A stretch of DNA of 64,000 nt from Kribbella monticola (GCF_003261635.1 NZ_QFXK01000029.1:124001-188000), one strand, 5' to 3'; positions 24,294 through 33,155 are shown, numbered from the stretch's first letter. A program made the numbers and translations. The notes: a model not told the origin generated them from the sequence alone.

Positions 24294-25511
24294 TCAGCGG
24301 GTGACTGGGCGGCGGGTTTGCAGGTGGGCTCGGTCGGCGGCACTCAGCCCGGCGGCCCAGCCGGCGCCGTTGGAGACCCTGGTCCGCCGAAGCGTCGTCT
24401 CGGGGAACAGCTTGACGAAGAGCGCGTCCACCTGCTCCTCCCGCTTGCTCAACACCGGCAGCAACCGCCCCGCGTCCGCTTCCGGTACTGCGGCCCGCGT
24501 CGCCTCCGTCGTCGCTTGCAGGCGCTCGCCGATCCGTTGCGCATAAGCCATCAGGAACGATTGGCGGAACGACCTGGTCCGGGACTCTCCCCGGTGGCCG
24601 AAGTGTTTGCCGGCCGCGAGCATCGCGCGATTCGCCTGGACCAGCAGCGACGTACTCAGTAGCTCGGTCAGCTGCAGGTCGAGCTCGGCGCCCACGATCG
24701 TGACCACCGCGAGCTGTTCCATCGACACCGTGCGGCAACTGTTCGCTGAAGCGACCGCCGCGACCAGCTGCGCCTTGGCCGACACGTACGGCGTTTCGAC
24801 CCAGATCCGGCGCGCTCCGGAGTCGTCGTCGAGCACGTGCTCCGGATCGGCGTCCACCAGCGCCCGGTCGAGGGAGAACTTCGCCATCAGCTCCTGCGCC
24901 TTCGCCGACAGCGCCTCGGCCTCGTCGGGGAAGTCGGTCGCCTCCGCCTTCGCCAGCAGCCCGCGGATCCGGGCCAGCATCTTGCCGCCGGCGGCCGGCG
25001 CGGCAGCTTCCCGGCGACCGGCCGTGGCCGCGCCCGGCAGCGGAAACAGCCGGGCGATCCCTGGCAGTGTCTGCAGGAACCCGATCAGCGCCAGGGCGTG
25101 ATGCAGCGCCAGGTAGCGACCGAGCCGCCGTTGCGCGGCCCACGAGGTCAGCCCGAACTCGGCGTACGGCGGCTGGAGACCCAAATCGGTCAACTGGTCC
25201 AGCCAGCGCGGATCGATGGCGGTCGCCGGGTAGGACCGGTGCTCCGATGCGATCACCGCGAGCAGCAGGGACTCGATCGCCGGCTCGAGCTTGCGCCGGC
25301 CGTGCTGGACGACATCTCCGGGCGCCCAACCGCGCGACCAGGCGGCGCGGACCGCGCCCTCCAGCGTCACCTGGACACAACGATCCACCTGCGCCTGGTC
25401 GCGCTCGTCGTACTGGCCGAGCTGGGCCAGGTACTGGTCGGCCAGTCGCTCGTCCAGCGCGATCGCGGTCGCCGCCATCGGCAGCATCCGCAGGATTTCG
25501 TCGTCGGTCAC
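24294..25511 (-). CDS. DUF2786 domain protein
   Basis: A 405-residue cytosolic protein with a DUF2786-type segment near the middle (about 180-235: MLARIRGLLAKAEATDFPDEAEALSAKAQELMAKFSLDRAL), a helical motif found in phage and bacterial proteins of unknown role. The C-terminal half continues as a DUF7168-like region common in actinobacterial members (RIWVETPYVSAKAQLVAAVASANSCR). The GTG at 25511 is taken as start because MTDDEILRMLP fits the family; the open frame extends further upstream into the sigma-factor region. It lies 47 bp downstream of the ECF sigma gene and may share its transcript. Biochemical function unknown. Confidence 0.75.
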   Translation of the reverse strand: MTDDEILRMLPMAATAIALDERLADQYLAQLGQYDERDQAQVDRCVQVTLEGAVRAAWSRGWAPGDVVQHGRRKLEPAIESLLLAVIASEHRSYPATAIDPRWLDQLTDLGLQPPYAEFGLTSWAAQRRLGRYLALHHALALIGFLQTLPGIARLFPLPGAATAGRREAAAPAAGGKMLARIRGLLAKAEATDFPDEAEALSAKAQELMAKFSLDRALVDADPEHVLDDDSGARRIWVETPYVSAKAQLVAAVASANSCRTVSMEQLAVVTIVGAELDLQLTELLSTSLLVQANRAMLAAGKHFGHRGESRTRSFRQSFLMAYAQRIGERLQATTEATRAAVPEADAGRLLPVLSKREEQVDALFVKLFPETTLRRTRVSNGAGWAAGLSAADRAHLQTRRPVTR

Positions 25512-25558
25512 GCCCCGAAGTCTCGCATCCGCGACCACCCTGGCGCTCGGGCGCACGT

Positions 25559-26512
25559 TCAGCCTGTGGACAACCGGCTCACCGGCAACCCGAACGACGG
25601 GAACAACTCGGGCTGATGGAAGGAGAAGACGGACGACACCCCCGCCTTGGTCAGCGTCAGCACCGACAGGGAGTGCGCATGGAACACGTCGTCGCGACCG
25701 CGCACGTACCACGCGAACGCGGGCTGCCCGTTCGCCGACGTCTCCACCAGGATCCGCAGGCCCTCGCCCTTGATGACCCTTGCCTCGAGCAACCGTAGTA
25801 CGTCCGCGCGCCCGTTGAACCAGGTCGGGATGGGTGGCATCTCCCAGCGGGTGTCCTGGGTCAGGAGGCCTTCCAGAGCGGCCAGATCGGCCTTCTCGAA
25901 CGCGGTCGCGTACTGGTCGAGCAGCGCACGGCGTACGGGTTCTTCCGGTTCGCTGAACTCTTCTTCGGCCGGTGCGAGCCGGGCGATCTCGGCACGAGCG
26001 CGCTGCAGCGAACTGTTCACCGCAGCGGTCGACGTCTCCAGGAACTCGGCCACCTCCCCAGCAGGCCAGGCCAGCACGTCCCGTAGTACCAGTACTGCGC
26101 GCTGCCGCGGTGGCAGGTGCTGCAGCGCGGCGACCATGGCCAGCCGAAGGCTCTGCCGGGTCCCGACGACCGCGGCCGGATCCGCGTTGAGCATCAGGTC
26201 GGGAAAGGGCTCCAGCCAGCTGACCTCGAGTGCCTCGCGCACTATGTCGTTCGGGTCGCTACCAGGAGCGCCCAGTGCGGACGGGACCATCCGGCGACTG
26301 CTGTGCTGCAAGGCGTTCAAGCAGACGCGGGTGGCGATCCGGTAGAACCAGGTCTTGATCGACGAACGCCCCTCGAAGTCGGCGAAGCCCCGCCACGCGC
26401 GAAGGTAGGTCTCCTGCACGGCGTCCTCGGCATCGTGCAGCGACCCGAGCATCCGGTAGCAGTGGGCGACCAGCTCACCGCGGTACTGCGCGAACTCCTC
26501 CTCCAGGTTCAT
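25559..26512 (-). CDS. ECF sigma factor with C-terminal SnoaL-like domain
   Basis: A 317-residue RNA polymerase sigma-70 factor of the extracytoplasmic-function class. Region 2 (about 8-75: EFAQYRGELVAHCYRMLGSLHDAEDAVQETYLRAWRGF) and region 4 (about 125-178: LQHLPPRQRAVLVLRDVLAWPAGEVAEFLETSTAAVNSSLQRAR) are followed by a SnoaL/NTF2-like domain (about 195-310), as in SigG/SigJ-type actinobacterial factors. In that type the C-terminal domain is thought to regulate activity in place of an anti-sigma factor, and none is encoded nearby. Its ATG overlaps the upstream MFS stop as ATGA, so it is translationally coupled to an exporter. Confidence 0.92.
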   Translation of the reverse strand: MNLEEEFAQYRGELVAHCYRMLGSLHDAEDAVQETYLRAWRGFADFEGRSSIKTWFYRIATRVCLNALQHSSRRMVPSALGAPGSDPNDIVREALEVSWLEPFPDLMLNADPAAVVGTRQSLRLAMVAALQHLPPRQRAVLVLRDVLAWPAGEVAEFLETSTAAVNSSLQRARAEIARLAPAEEEFSEPEEPVRRALLDQYATAFEKADLAALEGLLTQDTRWEMPPIPTWFNGRADVLRLLEARVIKGEGLRILVETSANGQPAFAWYVRGRDDVFHAHSLSVLTLTKAGVSSVFSFHQPELFPSFGLPVSRLSTG

Positions 26513-27942
26513 CCCACCTCCTCAACCAGGCTGTCGACCAGGGCCGGAGCAGGAACCGACGGAGGTTCGGTACGCCGGCGCGCGATCCCCGCTCCGGCAG
26601 CAGCTCCGGCCAACGACAGTACGCCGCAGACCACCAGCGCCCGGGTGAAGCCGGCACTGAACAGGGCCGGCGAGCCGTAGCCGCCGTTGGTCGCGAACAC
26701 AGCAGCCAGTATGGCCACACCGACCGCGCCACCGAGTTGCCGCATCATGCCGTAGATCCCAGAGGCGATCCCCACCGCTTCGCGCGGCAGCGACCCGGTG
26801 GCTGCGCTCTGCGCCGCCGGCATCGCCATGGAGACGCCGCAACCCGCGACGATCATTGGAGCCACCAGCGCGCCGTAGCGCACGCCCGGGTCTGCGACCA
26901 GGCCGATCCAAGCCATGCCGATCGCGTTGAGCAGCAGACCGGTCACCACCAGCGGGCGCTCACCGATGCGGTCCACCAGCCGTCCGGCGACGGGTGCGAC
27001 CACGAAGAGCGTCGCGGTCCAGGGCATTAGCTGCAGACCGGCCTTGAGCGGCCCGGAGGCCAGCACAGCCTGCATGAACTGCGCGACGAAGAAGACCGCG
27101 CTGAACAGGGCTGCCGACAGGAAGAAGCCTGCCGCGTTGCCGGCGGAGAACGCCCGGTTGCGGAAGAAGCTCAGCGGCACCATGGGCTGCTCCGCACGCT
27201 TCTCCCATGCCAGGAACCCGCCCAGCAGCAGGGCTCCCGCAACGAATGAGCCGACTACCTCAAGGCTCGACCAGCCGGCTACTGCGCCGCGCACGACACC
27301 CCAGACGAGCCCGAGCACCGCCAGCGTGATCAGGGTCGCGCCGCGCGGGTCCAGTCGACGCGCGGCACCTCTGCTCTCCGGGATCCGCCGTAGTACCATG
27401 GGAATTGCCACGAGGCCGACCGGTACGTTGATCCAGAAGATCCACTGCCAGGCGAGGCCTTCCGTGACAGCGCCGCCGATCATCGGGCCACCGAGCACAG
27501 CCAGTCCTGTGATGCCGCTGAAGATGCCGATCGCCCAGCCGCGGCGTTCGGGTGGGAAGGCGGCGCCGAGCAGCCCCATCGCCAGTGGCATCACCACGGC
27601 CGCACCGGCACCCTGCACAGCGCGGGCAGCGATCAGCAGCGGCACCGAGGTCGCCAGAGCGCAGCCGACCGACGCCAGCGTGAACAGCGTGAGACCGGCC
27701 GCGAAGGTGCGTCGCCGACCCAGCCTGTCGCCGAGTGCGGCAGCAGTCATCAGCAACATGGCGAAGCTGAGGCTGTAGGCGTTCACCGTCCATTCGAGTT
27801 GTTCCATTGTCGCGCCCAGGTCCTGCCGGATCGTGGTCAGCGCCGCTGCCACCACCAGCACGTCGAGCGCGACCATCACCGAGCCGATCGAGGTCAGCGC
27901 CAGCACCCAACGCTGTTCGACCGTGGTCCGTTCCTTGCTCAC
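26509..27942 (-). CDS. DHA2-family MFS exporter
   Basis: A 477-residue multidrug-type exporter. The loop 2-3 motif GDRLGRRRTFAAGL, helix-4 RAVQGAGAAVVMPLAMGLLGAAF and WINVPVGLVAIPMVLRRIPES identify the EmrB/QacA-like DHA2 group. The GTG start has GGAGGAGCT directly upstream (spacing about 2-7 depending on the register used). It sits between a DUF1330 gene (64 bp upstream) and an ECF sigma gene with which it overlaps by 4 bases. This puts an exporter and its possible stress sigma factor in one transcript; the substrate is unknown. Confidence 0.92.
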   Translation of the reverse strand: MSKERTTVEQRWVLALTSIGSVMVALDVLVVAAALTTIRQDLGATMEQLEWTVNAYSLSFAMLLMTAAALGDRLGRRRTFAAGLTLFTLASVGCALATSVPLLIAARAVQGAGAAVVMPLAMGLLGAAFPPERRGWAIGIFSGITGLAVLGGPMIGGAVTEGLAWQWIFWINVPVGLVAIPMVLRRIPESRGAARRLDPRGATLITLAVLGLVWGVVRGAVAGWSSLEVVGSFVAGALLLGGFLAWEKRAEQPMVPLSFFRNRAFSAGNAAGFFLSAALFSAVFFVAQFMQAVLASGPLKAGLQLMPWTATLFVVAPVAGRLVDRIGERPLVVTGLLLNAIGMAWIGLVADPGVRYGALVAPMIVAGCGVSMAMPAAQSAATGSLPREAVGIASGIYGMMRQLGGAVGVAILAAVFATNGGYGSPALFSAGFTRALVVCGVLSLAGAAAGAGIARRRTEPPSVPAPALVDSLVEEVG

Positions 27943-28006
27943 AGCTCCTCCAGAAACTCGCAGTCACTGGTACAGACAGCTGCGAGCACCCGAAATCATC
28001 GCTTCG

Positions 28007-28327
28007 TCAGCTGAGGACGTCGGTGGCTCGGTGAGTGCGGTCCACTCCGGCCACCAGCATCGTGACGCTGTCGGAGTTCTCCGTCCGCAACGGCAGGATC
28101 TTCTGGTACTCCGGGGAGTCGTACCAGCCGCGGGCGTGGTCGTAGCTGGGGAACTCGATCACGACCAGGTGCCCGACCCACTCCCCCTCGACGGACTCCG
28201 GCGCGTCGCCGTGCACGATGAAATGGCCGTCGAAAGGCGCCAGCGTCGAGTCGATGCGCTCCAGGTACTCGACGATGTCGTCGCCCATCTGGACGCTCCG
28301 CATGTGGGCGATCGCGTAGTGCGTCAT
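28007..28327 (-). CDS. DUF1330 family protein
   Basis: A 106-residue protein of the dimeric alpha/beta-barrel DUF1330 family, with HYAIAHMRSVQMGDDIVEYLERIDSTL and the conserved VVIEFPSYDHARGWYDSPEYQKILPLR segment. GGAGAGG lies 8 bases before the ATG at 28327, which decides the start. Family members are small dimers of uncertain, possibly enzymatic, role. It is probably first in the leftward operon DUF1330 - MFS - ECF sigma. The divergent small gene at 28478 is also predicted to have a ferredoxin-like barrel fold. Confidence 0.85.
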   Translation of the reverse strand: MTHYAIAHMRSVQMGDDIVEYLERIDSTLAPFDGHFIVHGDAPESVEGEWVGHLVVIEFPSYDHARGWYDSPEYQKILPLRTENSDSVTMLVAGVDRTHRATDVLS

Positions 28328-28477
28328 GGTGTTGCCTCTCCTTCGGTCGGTTGGGACCAGCTTCGGACGAAAGGGTGCGGAAGAACGATTACCTCTGACG
28401 TCATGCGCAGGGTTCACGATGAGTTCCGCTGCCCGGCGTGGTCTGCACAAGTAAGAGCGACTGAGATGGAGGGCGAG

Positions 28478-28765
28478 ATGAGTACTTCGGTGATCCGGTA
28501 CCGGACCAAGGTGGAAGCGGCCGATGAGAATCAGCGGCTGATCGAGAACGTGTTCGCAGAGTTGGCGGTCAAGGCACCGGCCGGGCTGCGTTACAGCAGC
28601 TACCGGCTGGACGACGGCGTGAGTTTCCTGCACATCGCCGACGGCGACGGGCTGCAGGATCTGCCGGCCTTCCAGGAATTCCAGCGCGGCCTCGCCGACC
28701 GCCTGGTCGAAGGTCCCGACCGGGTCCAGGCCACCCAGGTCGGTGGTTACATCACACAGAGTTAG
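28478..28765 (+). CDS. Small conserved protein, ABM-like fold predicted
   Basis: A 95-residue soluble protein (STSVIRYRTKVEAADENQRLIENVFAELAVKAPAGLRYSSYRL...). The pattern of a strand, a long helix and two strands with a Tyr-rich hairpin resembles small antibiotic-biosynthesis-monooxygenase-like dimeric barrels. That is a fold guess from sequence pattern, not a recognised family. A second in-frame ATG lies 12 bases upstream (28466). GGAGGG precedes 28478 by 4 bases. It is divergent from the DUF1330 gene and could be co-regulated with it. Confidence 0.7.
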   Translation: MSTSVIRYRTKVEAADENQRLIENVFAELAVKAPAGLRYSSYRLDDGVSFLHIADGDGLQDLPAFQEFQRGLADRLVEGPDRVQATQVGGYITQS

Positions 28766-28888
28766 CGCCCGAGCGGGTCTTAAGGCTGGTTTAAGGGATC
28801 AGGGCAACTATCTCTCTCAGGAAGCTATCGCTGTGGTCGGAGCAGATCTACGGTGAAAACGCTGGACCAACCAGGGGGAGGACCACTC

Positions 28889-30283
28889 ATGACCCAACTT
28901 GCCGACAGCGGCATCGAAGACCTGAGAACCATGATCGGCGGGCCGGTGCTCGGCCCGGCCGATCCCGGCTACGACGACGCCCGGCGACTCTGGAACGCGG
29001 CGATCGACGGGCGACCTACCGTGATCACGCGATGCCGGAGCGCCGAGGACGTCGCGGCCGCCGTCACCTTCGCCGTACGCAACGGTCTGGAGATCGCCGT
29101 CCGGGGCGGTGCGCACAGCCCCGGCGGCCACAGCGTCGTGGACGACGGCCTGATGATCGACCTGAGCCTGCTCAACCAGGTCACGGTCGACCCCGAGGCG
29201 AAGCGGGCGCGAGTGGGTGGTGGCGCGCTGCTCGCGGACCTCGATGCGGCCACCCAGGAGTACGGTCTGGCCGTGCCGGCCGGCATGGTCAGCCATACCG
29301 GCGTCGGCGGCCTCACGCTCGGCGGCGGGATGGGCTGGCTCGCCCGCAAGCACGGACTCAGTATCGACAACCTGGTCTCGGCTCAGGTCGTCACGGCCGA
29401 CGGGCAGATCCGGCGCGCCGCCGAGGACGAGAACCCGGATCTGTTGTGGGCCCTGCGCGGCGGCGGCGGCAACTTCGGCGTGGTCACGGAGTTCGAGTTC
29501 CAGCTGCACGAGGTCGGGCCGATGGTCCAGTTCGGCTTGCTGTTCTGGGAACTTGCTCAAGGCACCGAAGTACTGCGGCTGGCCCGCGAGGTGATCGCGA
29601 CGCTGCCGCGCGAGCTGAACATCGTGATCGCGGGACTGAACGCGCCGCCCGCGCCCTTCGTCGCGCAGGAGCACCACTTCAAACCCGGTTACGCCTTGGT
29701 GGTCACGGGTTTCGGCGCGGCCGAGGAGCACGAAGCGGTGATGGCACAGCTCCGTACGGCGTTGCCGCCGCTGTTCGAGTTCGCGAGTCCGATGCCGTAC
29801 ACGGCGTTGCAGCAACTGCTGGACGAAGCGAACGCCTGGGGCCACTACACCTACGACAAGGGCACCTACCTCGACGAGCTCACGGACGAGGCGATCCAGG
29901 TCATCACCGATCACCTGCCCCGCAAGCAGTCGCCGATGTCAGTGATCCTGTTCTACCGGCTGGACCAGGCATATTCGGAGGTCGACGAGGACGCCACCGC
30001 CTTCAGTGGCAGCCGATCACCGGGCTACGCGCTCTTCGTGGTCGCAGTCTGTCCGACCGCTGACCTGCTCGACCAGGAACGTGAATGGGACCGGGCGTTC
30101 TGCGCAGCTCTCCAGCCGCACAGCCGCGGTATCGGCAGCTACGTCAACGCGATCAGCGACGAAGGTGCCGACGACCGGGTGCGTGCTTCGTACGGGGCGA
30201 AGTACGACCGGCTCGCGGCGATCAAGACGACCTACGACCCGGACAACGTGTTCCACCGGAACGCGAACATCAAGCCCGCGTAG
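28889..30283 (+). CDS. FAD-linked oxidoreductase, berberine-bridge type
   Basis: A 464-residue flavoprotein of the BBE/6-hydroxynicotine-oxidase-like PCMH family. The N-terminal FAD domain (about 35-205) has VRGGAHSPGGHS, where His76 is the predicted 8-alpha-histidyl FAD link. The position of the second, cysteinyl link of bicovalent enzymes reads MVSHTGVGG and has no Cys, so attachment is probably single. The C-terminal BBE motif YDPDNVFHRNANIKP is intact. The start at 28889 has GGGGGAGGA upstream; 12 earlier in-frame codons lack support. Likely oxidises a secondary metabolite or sugar. The last 14 bases overlap the convergent phosphopantetheinyl transferase gene. Confidence 0.9.
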   Translation: MTQLADSGIEDLRTMIGGPVLGPADPGYDDARRLWNAAIDGRPTVITRCRSAEDVAAAVTFAVRNGLEIAVRGGAHSPGGHSVVDDGLMIDLSLLNQVTVDPEAKRARVGGGALLADLDAATQEYGLAVPAGMVSHTGVGGLTLGGGMGWLARKHGLSIDNLVSAQVVTADGQIRRAAEDENPDLLWALRGGGGNFGVVTEFEFQLHEVGPMVQFGLLFWELAQGTEVLRLAREVIATLPRELNIVIAGLNAPPAPFVAQEHHFKPGYALVVTGFGAAEEHEAVMAQLRTALPPLFEFASPMPYTALQQLLDEANAWGHYTYDKGTYLDELTDEAIQVITDHLPRKQSPMSVILFYRLDQAYSEVDEDATAFSGSRSPGYALFVVAVCPTADLLDQEREWDRAFCAALQPHSRGIGSYVNAISDEGADDRVRASYGAKYDRLAAIKTTYDPDNVFHRNANIKPA

Positions 30284-30665
30284 GGGCCAGCGCCACCGTG
30301 ACGATGAGCGGACCCAGCTCGAGGGTCCGCCATCGCCCGGTGAAGTCCGCCGGTACGTCGAGGCCGTGCTCGGGCCACCACGCGAGCATCGGGACGTCGG
30401 CGAGTTTGCAGAGGCACTCCGCCCGGGTCCACCGCTGCCAGAACTCCTCGTCCCCGAACCGGCGCGCGAGCGGCGCGGGGACCACCTGGTCGGCGTACTC
30501 GGCGTCGATCGCGACCGACCAGCCGGCCGGCGGTACGCCGTACCAGCCGACGCAGCGGAAGTCGGGCAGGTGCGAGCGGGTGACGGCGTCGGCCATCTCC
30601 TCGGCCGATCCCACTCGCAGGTGAGTCTCGGCCGAGTCGAGGAGCTCAGATGGAGGCGGCACCAT
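30270..30665 (-). CDS. AcpS-sized 4'-phosphopantetheinyl transferase-like protein
   Basis: A 131-residue protein, last in the operon with an acyl carrier protein. SVAIDAEYADQ carries a D-x-E pair like the Mg-binding motif of holo-ACP synthases, and FWQRWTRAECLCKLADV matches the WxxxExxxK motif that binds CoA. Its length equals AcpS rather than Sfp. It would install the phosphopantetheine arm on the ACP encoded at 32638. Its start overlaps the reductase stop by 20 bases. The family match is remote but supported by both motifs and context. Confidence 0.7.
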   Translation of the reverse strand: MVPPPSELLDSAETHLRVGSAEEMADAVTRSHLPDFRCVGWYGVPPAGWSVAIDAEYADQVVPAPLARRFGDEEFWQRWTRAECLCKLADVPMLAWWPEHGLDVPADFTGRWRTLELGPLIVTVALAPTRA

Positions 30666-31392
30666 CGATGACGAGCACCTGGCCGTTGATGTTGGTGTTC
30701 TCCAGCAGCAGCATCCGGACCACCGGAACGACCTCCTCCGGCTCGGTCAGGTGACCGGTCGGGGTACGCCGGACGATCTGGTCGAGCTGGGTCTGGCCGA
30801 GCACAGCGGACATGTCGGAGGCGAAGAAGCCGGGAGCGACCGAGTTGACCAGCACGCGGCCCCCGAGTTCACGGGCCATCGAGCGGGTCGCGGAGTCCAT
30901 CCCGCCCTTGGTCGCGGAGTACGCCACCAAACCCGGGTAACCGCGCTGGGCGCAGATCGAGGTGACGTTCACGATCCGGCCCTTGAGGCCCTTGGCCATC
31001 ATCCGGCGCAGGACGAACCGGGTCAGCACCAGCGGCGCGGTCAGGTTCGTGTGGATGATGTTGGCGATCTGCTCGGCCGAGGTGTGCACGTGCAGCGAAT
31101 CCTGGCCGACGGCGGCGTTGTTCACCAGGCCGTCGATCGGGCCGAGCTTGGCCTCGACCTCCTTGACGAACGCCTGGGCGCCCTTCTCGTCGGTGACGTC
31201 GACGGAGCCGACGTGCACCTGGTCGGGGTACTTCTCGGCGAGCGCGGTCAGCTCAGGAGTGACCGTGCGGGCGAAGGCGGCCACCTTCACGCCGGCGTCG
31301 ATCAGGTCGTTCACGAAGGCCAGGCCGAGGCCCTTGGACCCGCCGGAGACGAGGACCACCTTCGAGGGCGGCACCAGAGTTGGTTCAGACAT
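30646..31392 (-). CDS. Short-chain dehydrogenase, FabG-like
   Basis: A 248-residue classical SDR. The nucleotide-binding GGSKGLGLA, NNAAV, and the catalytic Ser...Tyr-x-x-x-Lys (NVTSICAQRGYPGLVAYSATKGG) are all intact, with PGFFASDM after strand 6. NADP-dependent beta-ketoacyl reduction is typical of FabG-like members, and the neighbouring ACP and ligase genes point to an ACP-bound substrate. The ATG at 31392 overlaps the ligase stop by 8 bases. The exact reaction is unknown. Confidence 0.87.
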   Translation of the reverse strand: MSEPTLVPPSKVVLVSGGSKGLGLAFVNDLIDAGVKVAAFARTVTPELTALAEKYPDQVHVGSVDVTDEKGAQAFVKEVEAKLGPIDGLVNNAAVGQDSLHVHTSAEQIANIIHTNLTAPLVLTRFVLRRMMAKGLKGRIVNVTSICAQRGYPGLVAYSATKGGMDSATRSMARELGGRVLVNSVAPGFFASDMSAVLGQTQLDQIVRRTPTGHLTEPEEVVPVVRMLLLENTNINGQVLVIDGAASI

Positions 31393-32641
31393 CGCTTTTC
31401 AGGGTCTCCTTCTGGGGGATCTCGGCCAGGAAGCGGATCCGGCGCGGTACGCCGTAGTCCGGCAGCCGGTTCGTGCACCACTGCACCAGGTCGGCGTCGG
31501 TGATCGGCCCGAGGTCGGGATCGACGACCACCTCGGCGGCCACCATCCGGCCGACCAGCGGGGCCTTGCGGGCGAACACCCGCGCCCACGCGACAGCCGG
31601 GTGGGCCATCAGCACGTTGCGGACCAGGCCGGCCGACACCTTCGACCCACCGACGTTGATCTCGTCGGTGTCGAGGCGGCCGGTGATCAGCACCCGGTCG
31701 TCGACGAACTCGACCCGGTCGCCGGTCCGGTGCGCGCCTTCGAGACCGGCACCGTGGTGCGGCGAGCTGATCACCAGCTCGTCACCATCCACGTGCAGGA
31801 TCGGCCGCTCGGCCTCCGGATCGGGGTCTCGGTCGAGCCAGGCCTTGGGGAAGCCCGCCTTGCCGTCGTGGACGACGATCGAGGCGCCGACCTCCGACGA
31901 GGCGTAGATCCAGGAGATCCGGGCTTCGGGGAAGATCTCGTGCAGCCGGTCCAGGATCGCCTGGTCGACCGGCTCGCCGCCGAGGGTGATCTGCTCCAGC
32001 GGAACCTTGGCCAGCGCCTCGGTGTCGCGGTAGATCGTCTGCCGCCAGAAGGTCGGCGTACCGGAGGCCGCCGTGACGCCGTGCTCGGCCGCGATGGCGG
32101 GCCACGTCTCCAGCTCCGAAGGCTCGATCACGACCAGGCCCTGGTCGGCCTGGGTGAGCGAGATCGTGATGACCTGCCACCAGGCGTAGGTGCCCGGGGA
32201 GTACGGCACTAGCCAGGTGCGCGGCTGCTGCTGACCGCGAACGGTCGTCAGCGACTCGAGCGTGTGGCCGATCCGCTTGGGCCGGCCGGTCGAGCCGGAG
32301 GTGAGCAGCCAGACGCGGCCTGATTCCTCCACCCGCTTGAGTTTCGCCGGGGTGACGGAGTGCTCGTCGCCATTCGCGATCACCACCGCGAAGCCGGACT
32401 CGCCCAGCTCCTCGCGCATCGCGAGGTCGACCCGCGACGAGGTGGCGACCAGCAGTTCGGTGCCGTGCACGGCGTGATGCCGCACGGCCGCGAGCGCATC
32501 GGCGCCGTTGTCCACCAGGACAGCTGCCGGCGAGGGCAGCTGCGGCAGCTTGTGCAGAGTCCGCCAGGTCAGCGTCTTGCCACCGACGACGACACGGTTG
32601 TCGTCACCGATCAAGGCGGTCGTACGACGCTTGGCGGTCAC
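31385..32641 (-). CDS. Acyl-AMP ligase (ANL superfamily), compact
   Basis: A 418-residue adenylate-forming enzyme, shorter than the usual 500-550. Core motifs are present: WLLTSGSTGRPKRIGHT (P-loop, A3), SWIYASSEVG (A5), RTGDRVEFVDDRVLITGRLDTDEINVGGSKV (A7-A8 hinge) and a C-terminal lysine in QKETLKSDV (A10). The N-terminal domain is shortened by about 100 residues. It probably activates an acid and loads it on the adjacent ACP. The GTG start overlaps the ACP stop as GTGA. The substrate cannot be predicted. Confidence 0.87.
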   Translation of the reverse strand: MTAKRRTTALIGDDNRVVVGGKTLTWRTLHKLPQLPSPAAVLVDNGADALAAVRHHAVHGTELLVATSSRVDLAMREELGESGFAVVIANGDEHSVTPAKLKRVEESGRVWLLTSGSTGRPKRIGHTLESLTTVRGQQQPRTWLVPYSPGTYAWWQVITISLTQADQGLVVIEPSELETWPAIAAEHGVTAASGTPTFWRQTIYRDTEALAKVPLEQITLGGEPVDQAILDRLHEIFPEARISWIYASSEVGASIVVHDGKAGFPKAWLDRDPDPEAERPILHVDGDELVISSPHHGAGLEGAHRTGDRVEFVDDRVLITGRLDTDEINVGGSKVSAGLVRNVLMAHPAVAWARVFARKAPLVGRMVAAEVVVDPDLGPITDADLVQWCTNRLPDYGVPRRIRFLAEIPQKETLKSDV

Positions 32642-32889
32642 GCCGACTGAAGCTGCTCGATGAAGTCGAGGACGTCACCGACCTTGGCGATCTGCCGCAG
32701 GCCGGGGGCGTCGAAGTTCAGCTCGTCGCCGATCTCGTCCTCGACCCGCAGGGCCAGCTCGGAGAAGTCCAGCGACCGGAAGCCGATCTCACGCAGGTCC
32801 GCGCCGTCGTCACTCGGCAGCGTCTTGCCCTGCGCCTTCATCACCTCGCCCATCAGGTCCCGGATCTGCGCGCGCGTCAACTCACTCAT
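32638..32889 (-). CDS. Acyl carrier protein
   Basis: An 83-residue acidic ACP. The phosphopantetheine attachment serine lies in EIGFRSLDFSELALRVEDEIG (a variant of the usual DSL motif), flanked by the four-helix ACP pattern. It is first in the overlapping leftward operon ACP - ligase - reductase - phosphopantetheinyl transferase, so each later gene starts inside its predecessor's end. The ATG at 32889 is favoured because it begins the ACP helix; earlier in-frame codons add a non-conserved tail. Confidence 0.9.
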   Translation of the reverse strand: MSELTRAQIRDLMGEVMKAQGKTLPSDDGADLREIGFRSLDFSELALRVEDEIGDELNFDAPGLRQIAKVGDVLDFIEQLQSA

Positions 32890-32972
32890 GACGCCAGAGC
32901 CTAGCGGCTCCCGCGTCGTCGTCCGACTTCGCGGCAGGACGGTGGTGGTCCAGGTCACTGACCGGGCCCCGC

Positions 32973-33155
32973 TCAGGGGGTTTCGGGGGCCGGTTGCTGG
33001 TCGGCAGCCTCGGTACGGCGCAGAGCCGATCTGAACCGGCGGAGGCGGTCGCGGATCTCCCAGCCGATCAGGGCGATCACGGGAGTGGCGGTGGCGATGG
33101 CGGCGAGCAACAGTTCCTCGACCGGCATGCCTTCGATGTGCTGGCTGATCAACAA
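32973..33155 (-). CDS. Small single-pass membrane protein
   Basis: A 60-residue open frame with one hydrophobic segment (about 15-34, LLLAAIATATPVIALIGWEI) and a basic, then acidic, tail. The TTG start has GGGAGG 7 bases upstream, a strong site that supports translation. No family is recognised. It lies 83 bp upstream of the ACP operon on the same strand. Confidence 0.45.
   Translation of the reverse strand: MLISQHIEGMPVEELLLAAIATATPVIALIGWEIRDRLRRFRSALRRTEAADQQPAPETP

Noticed and set aside
30270-30665. Truncated Sfp-type phosphopantetheinyl transferase pseudogene
   Set aside because: Both the D-x-E and WxxxExxxK motifs are intact and the size equals AcpS, so a functional compact enzyme is simpler.
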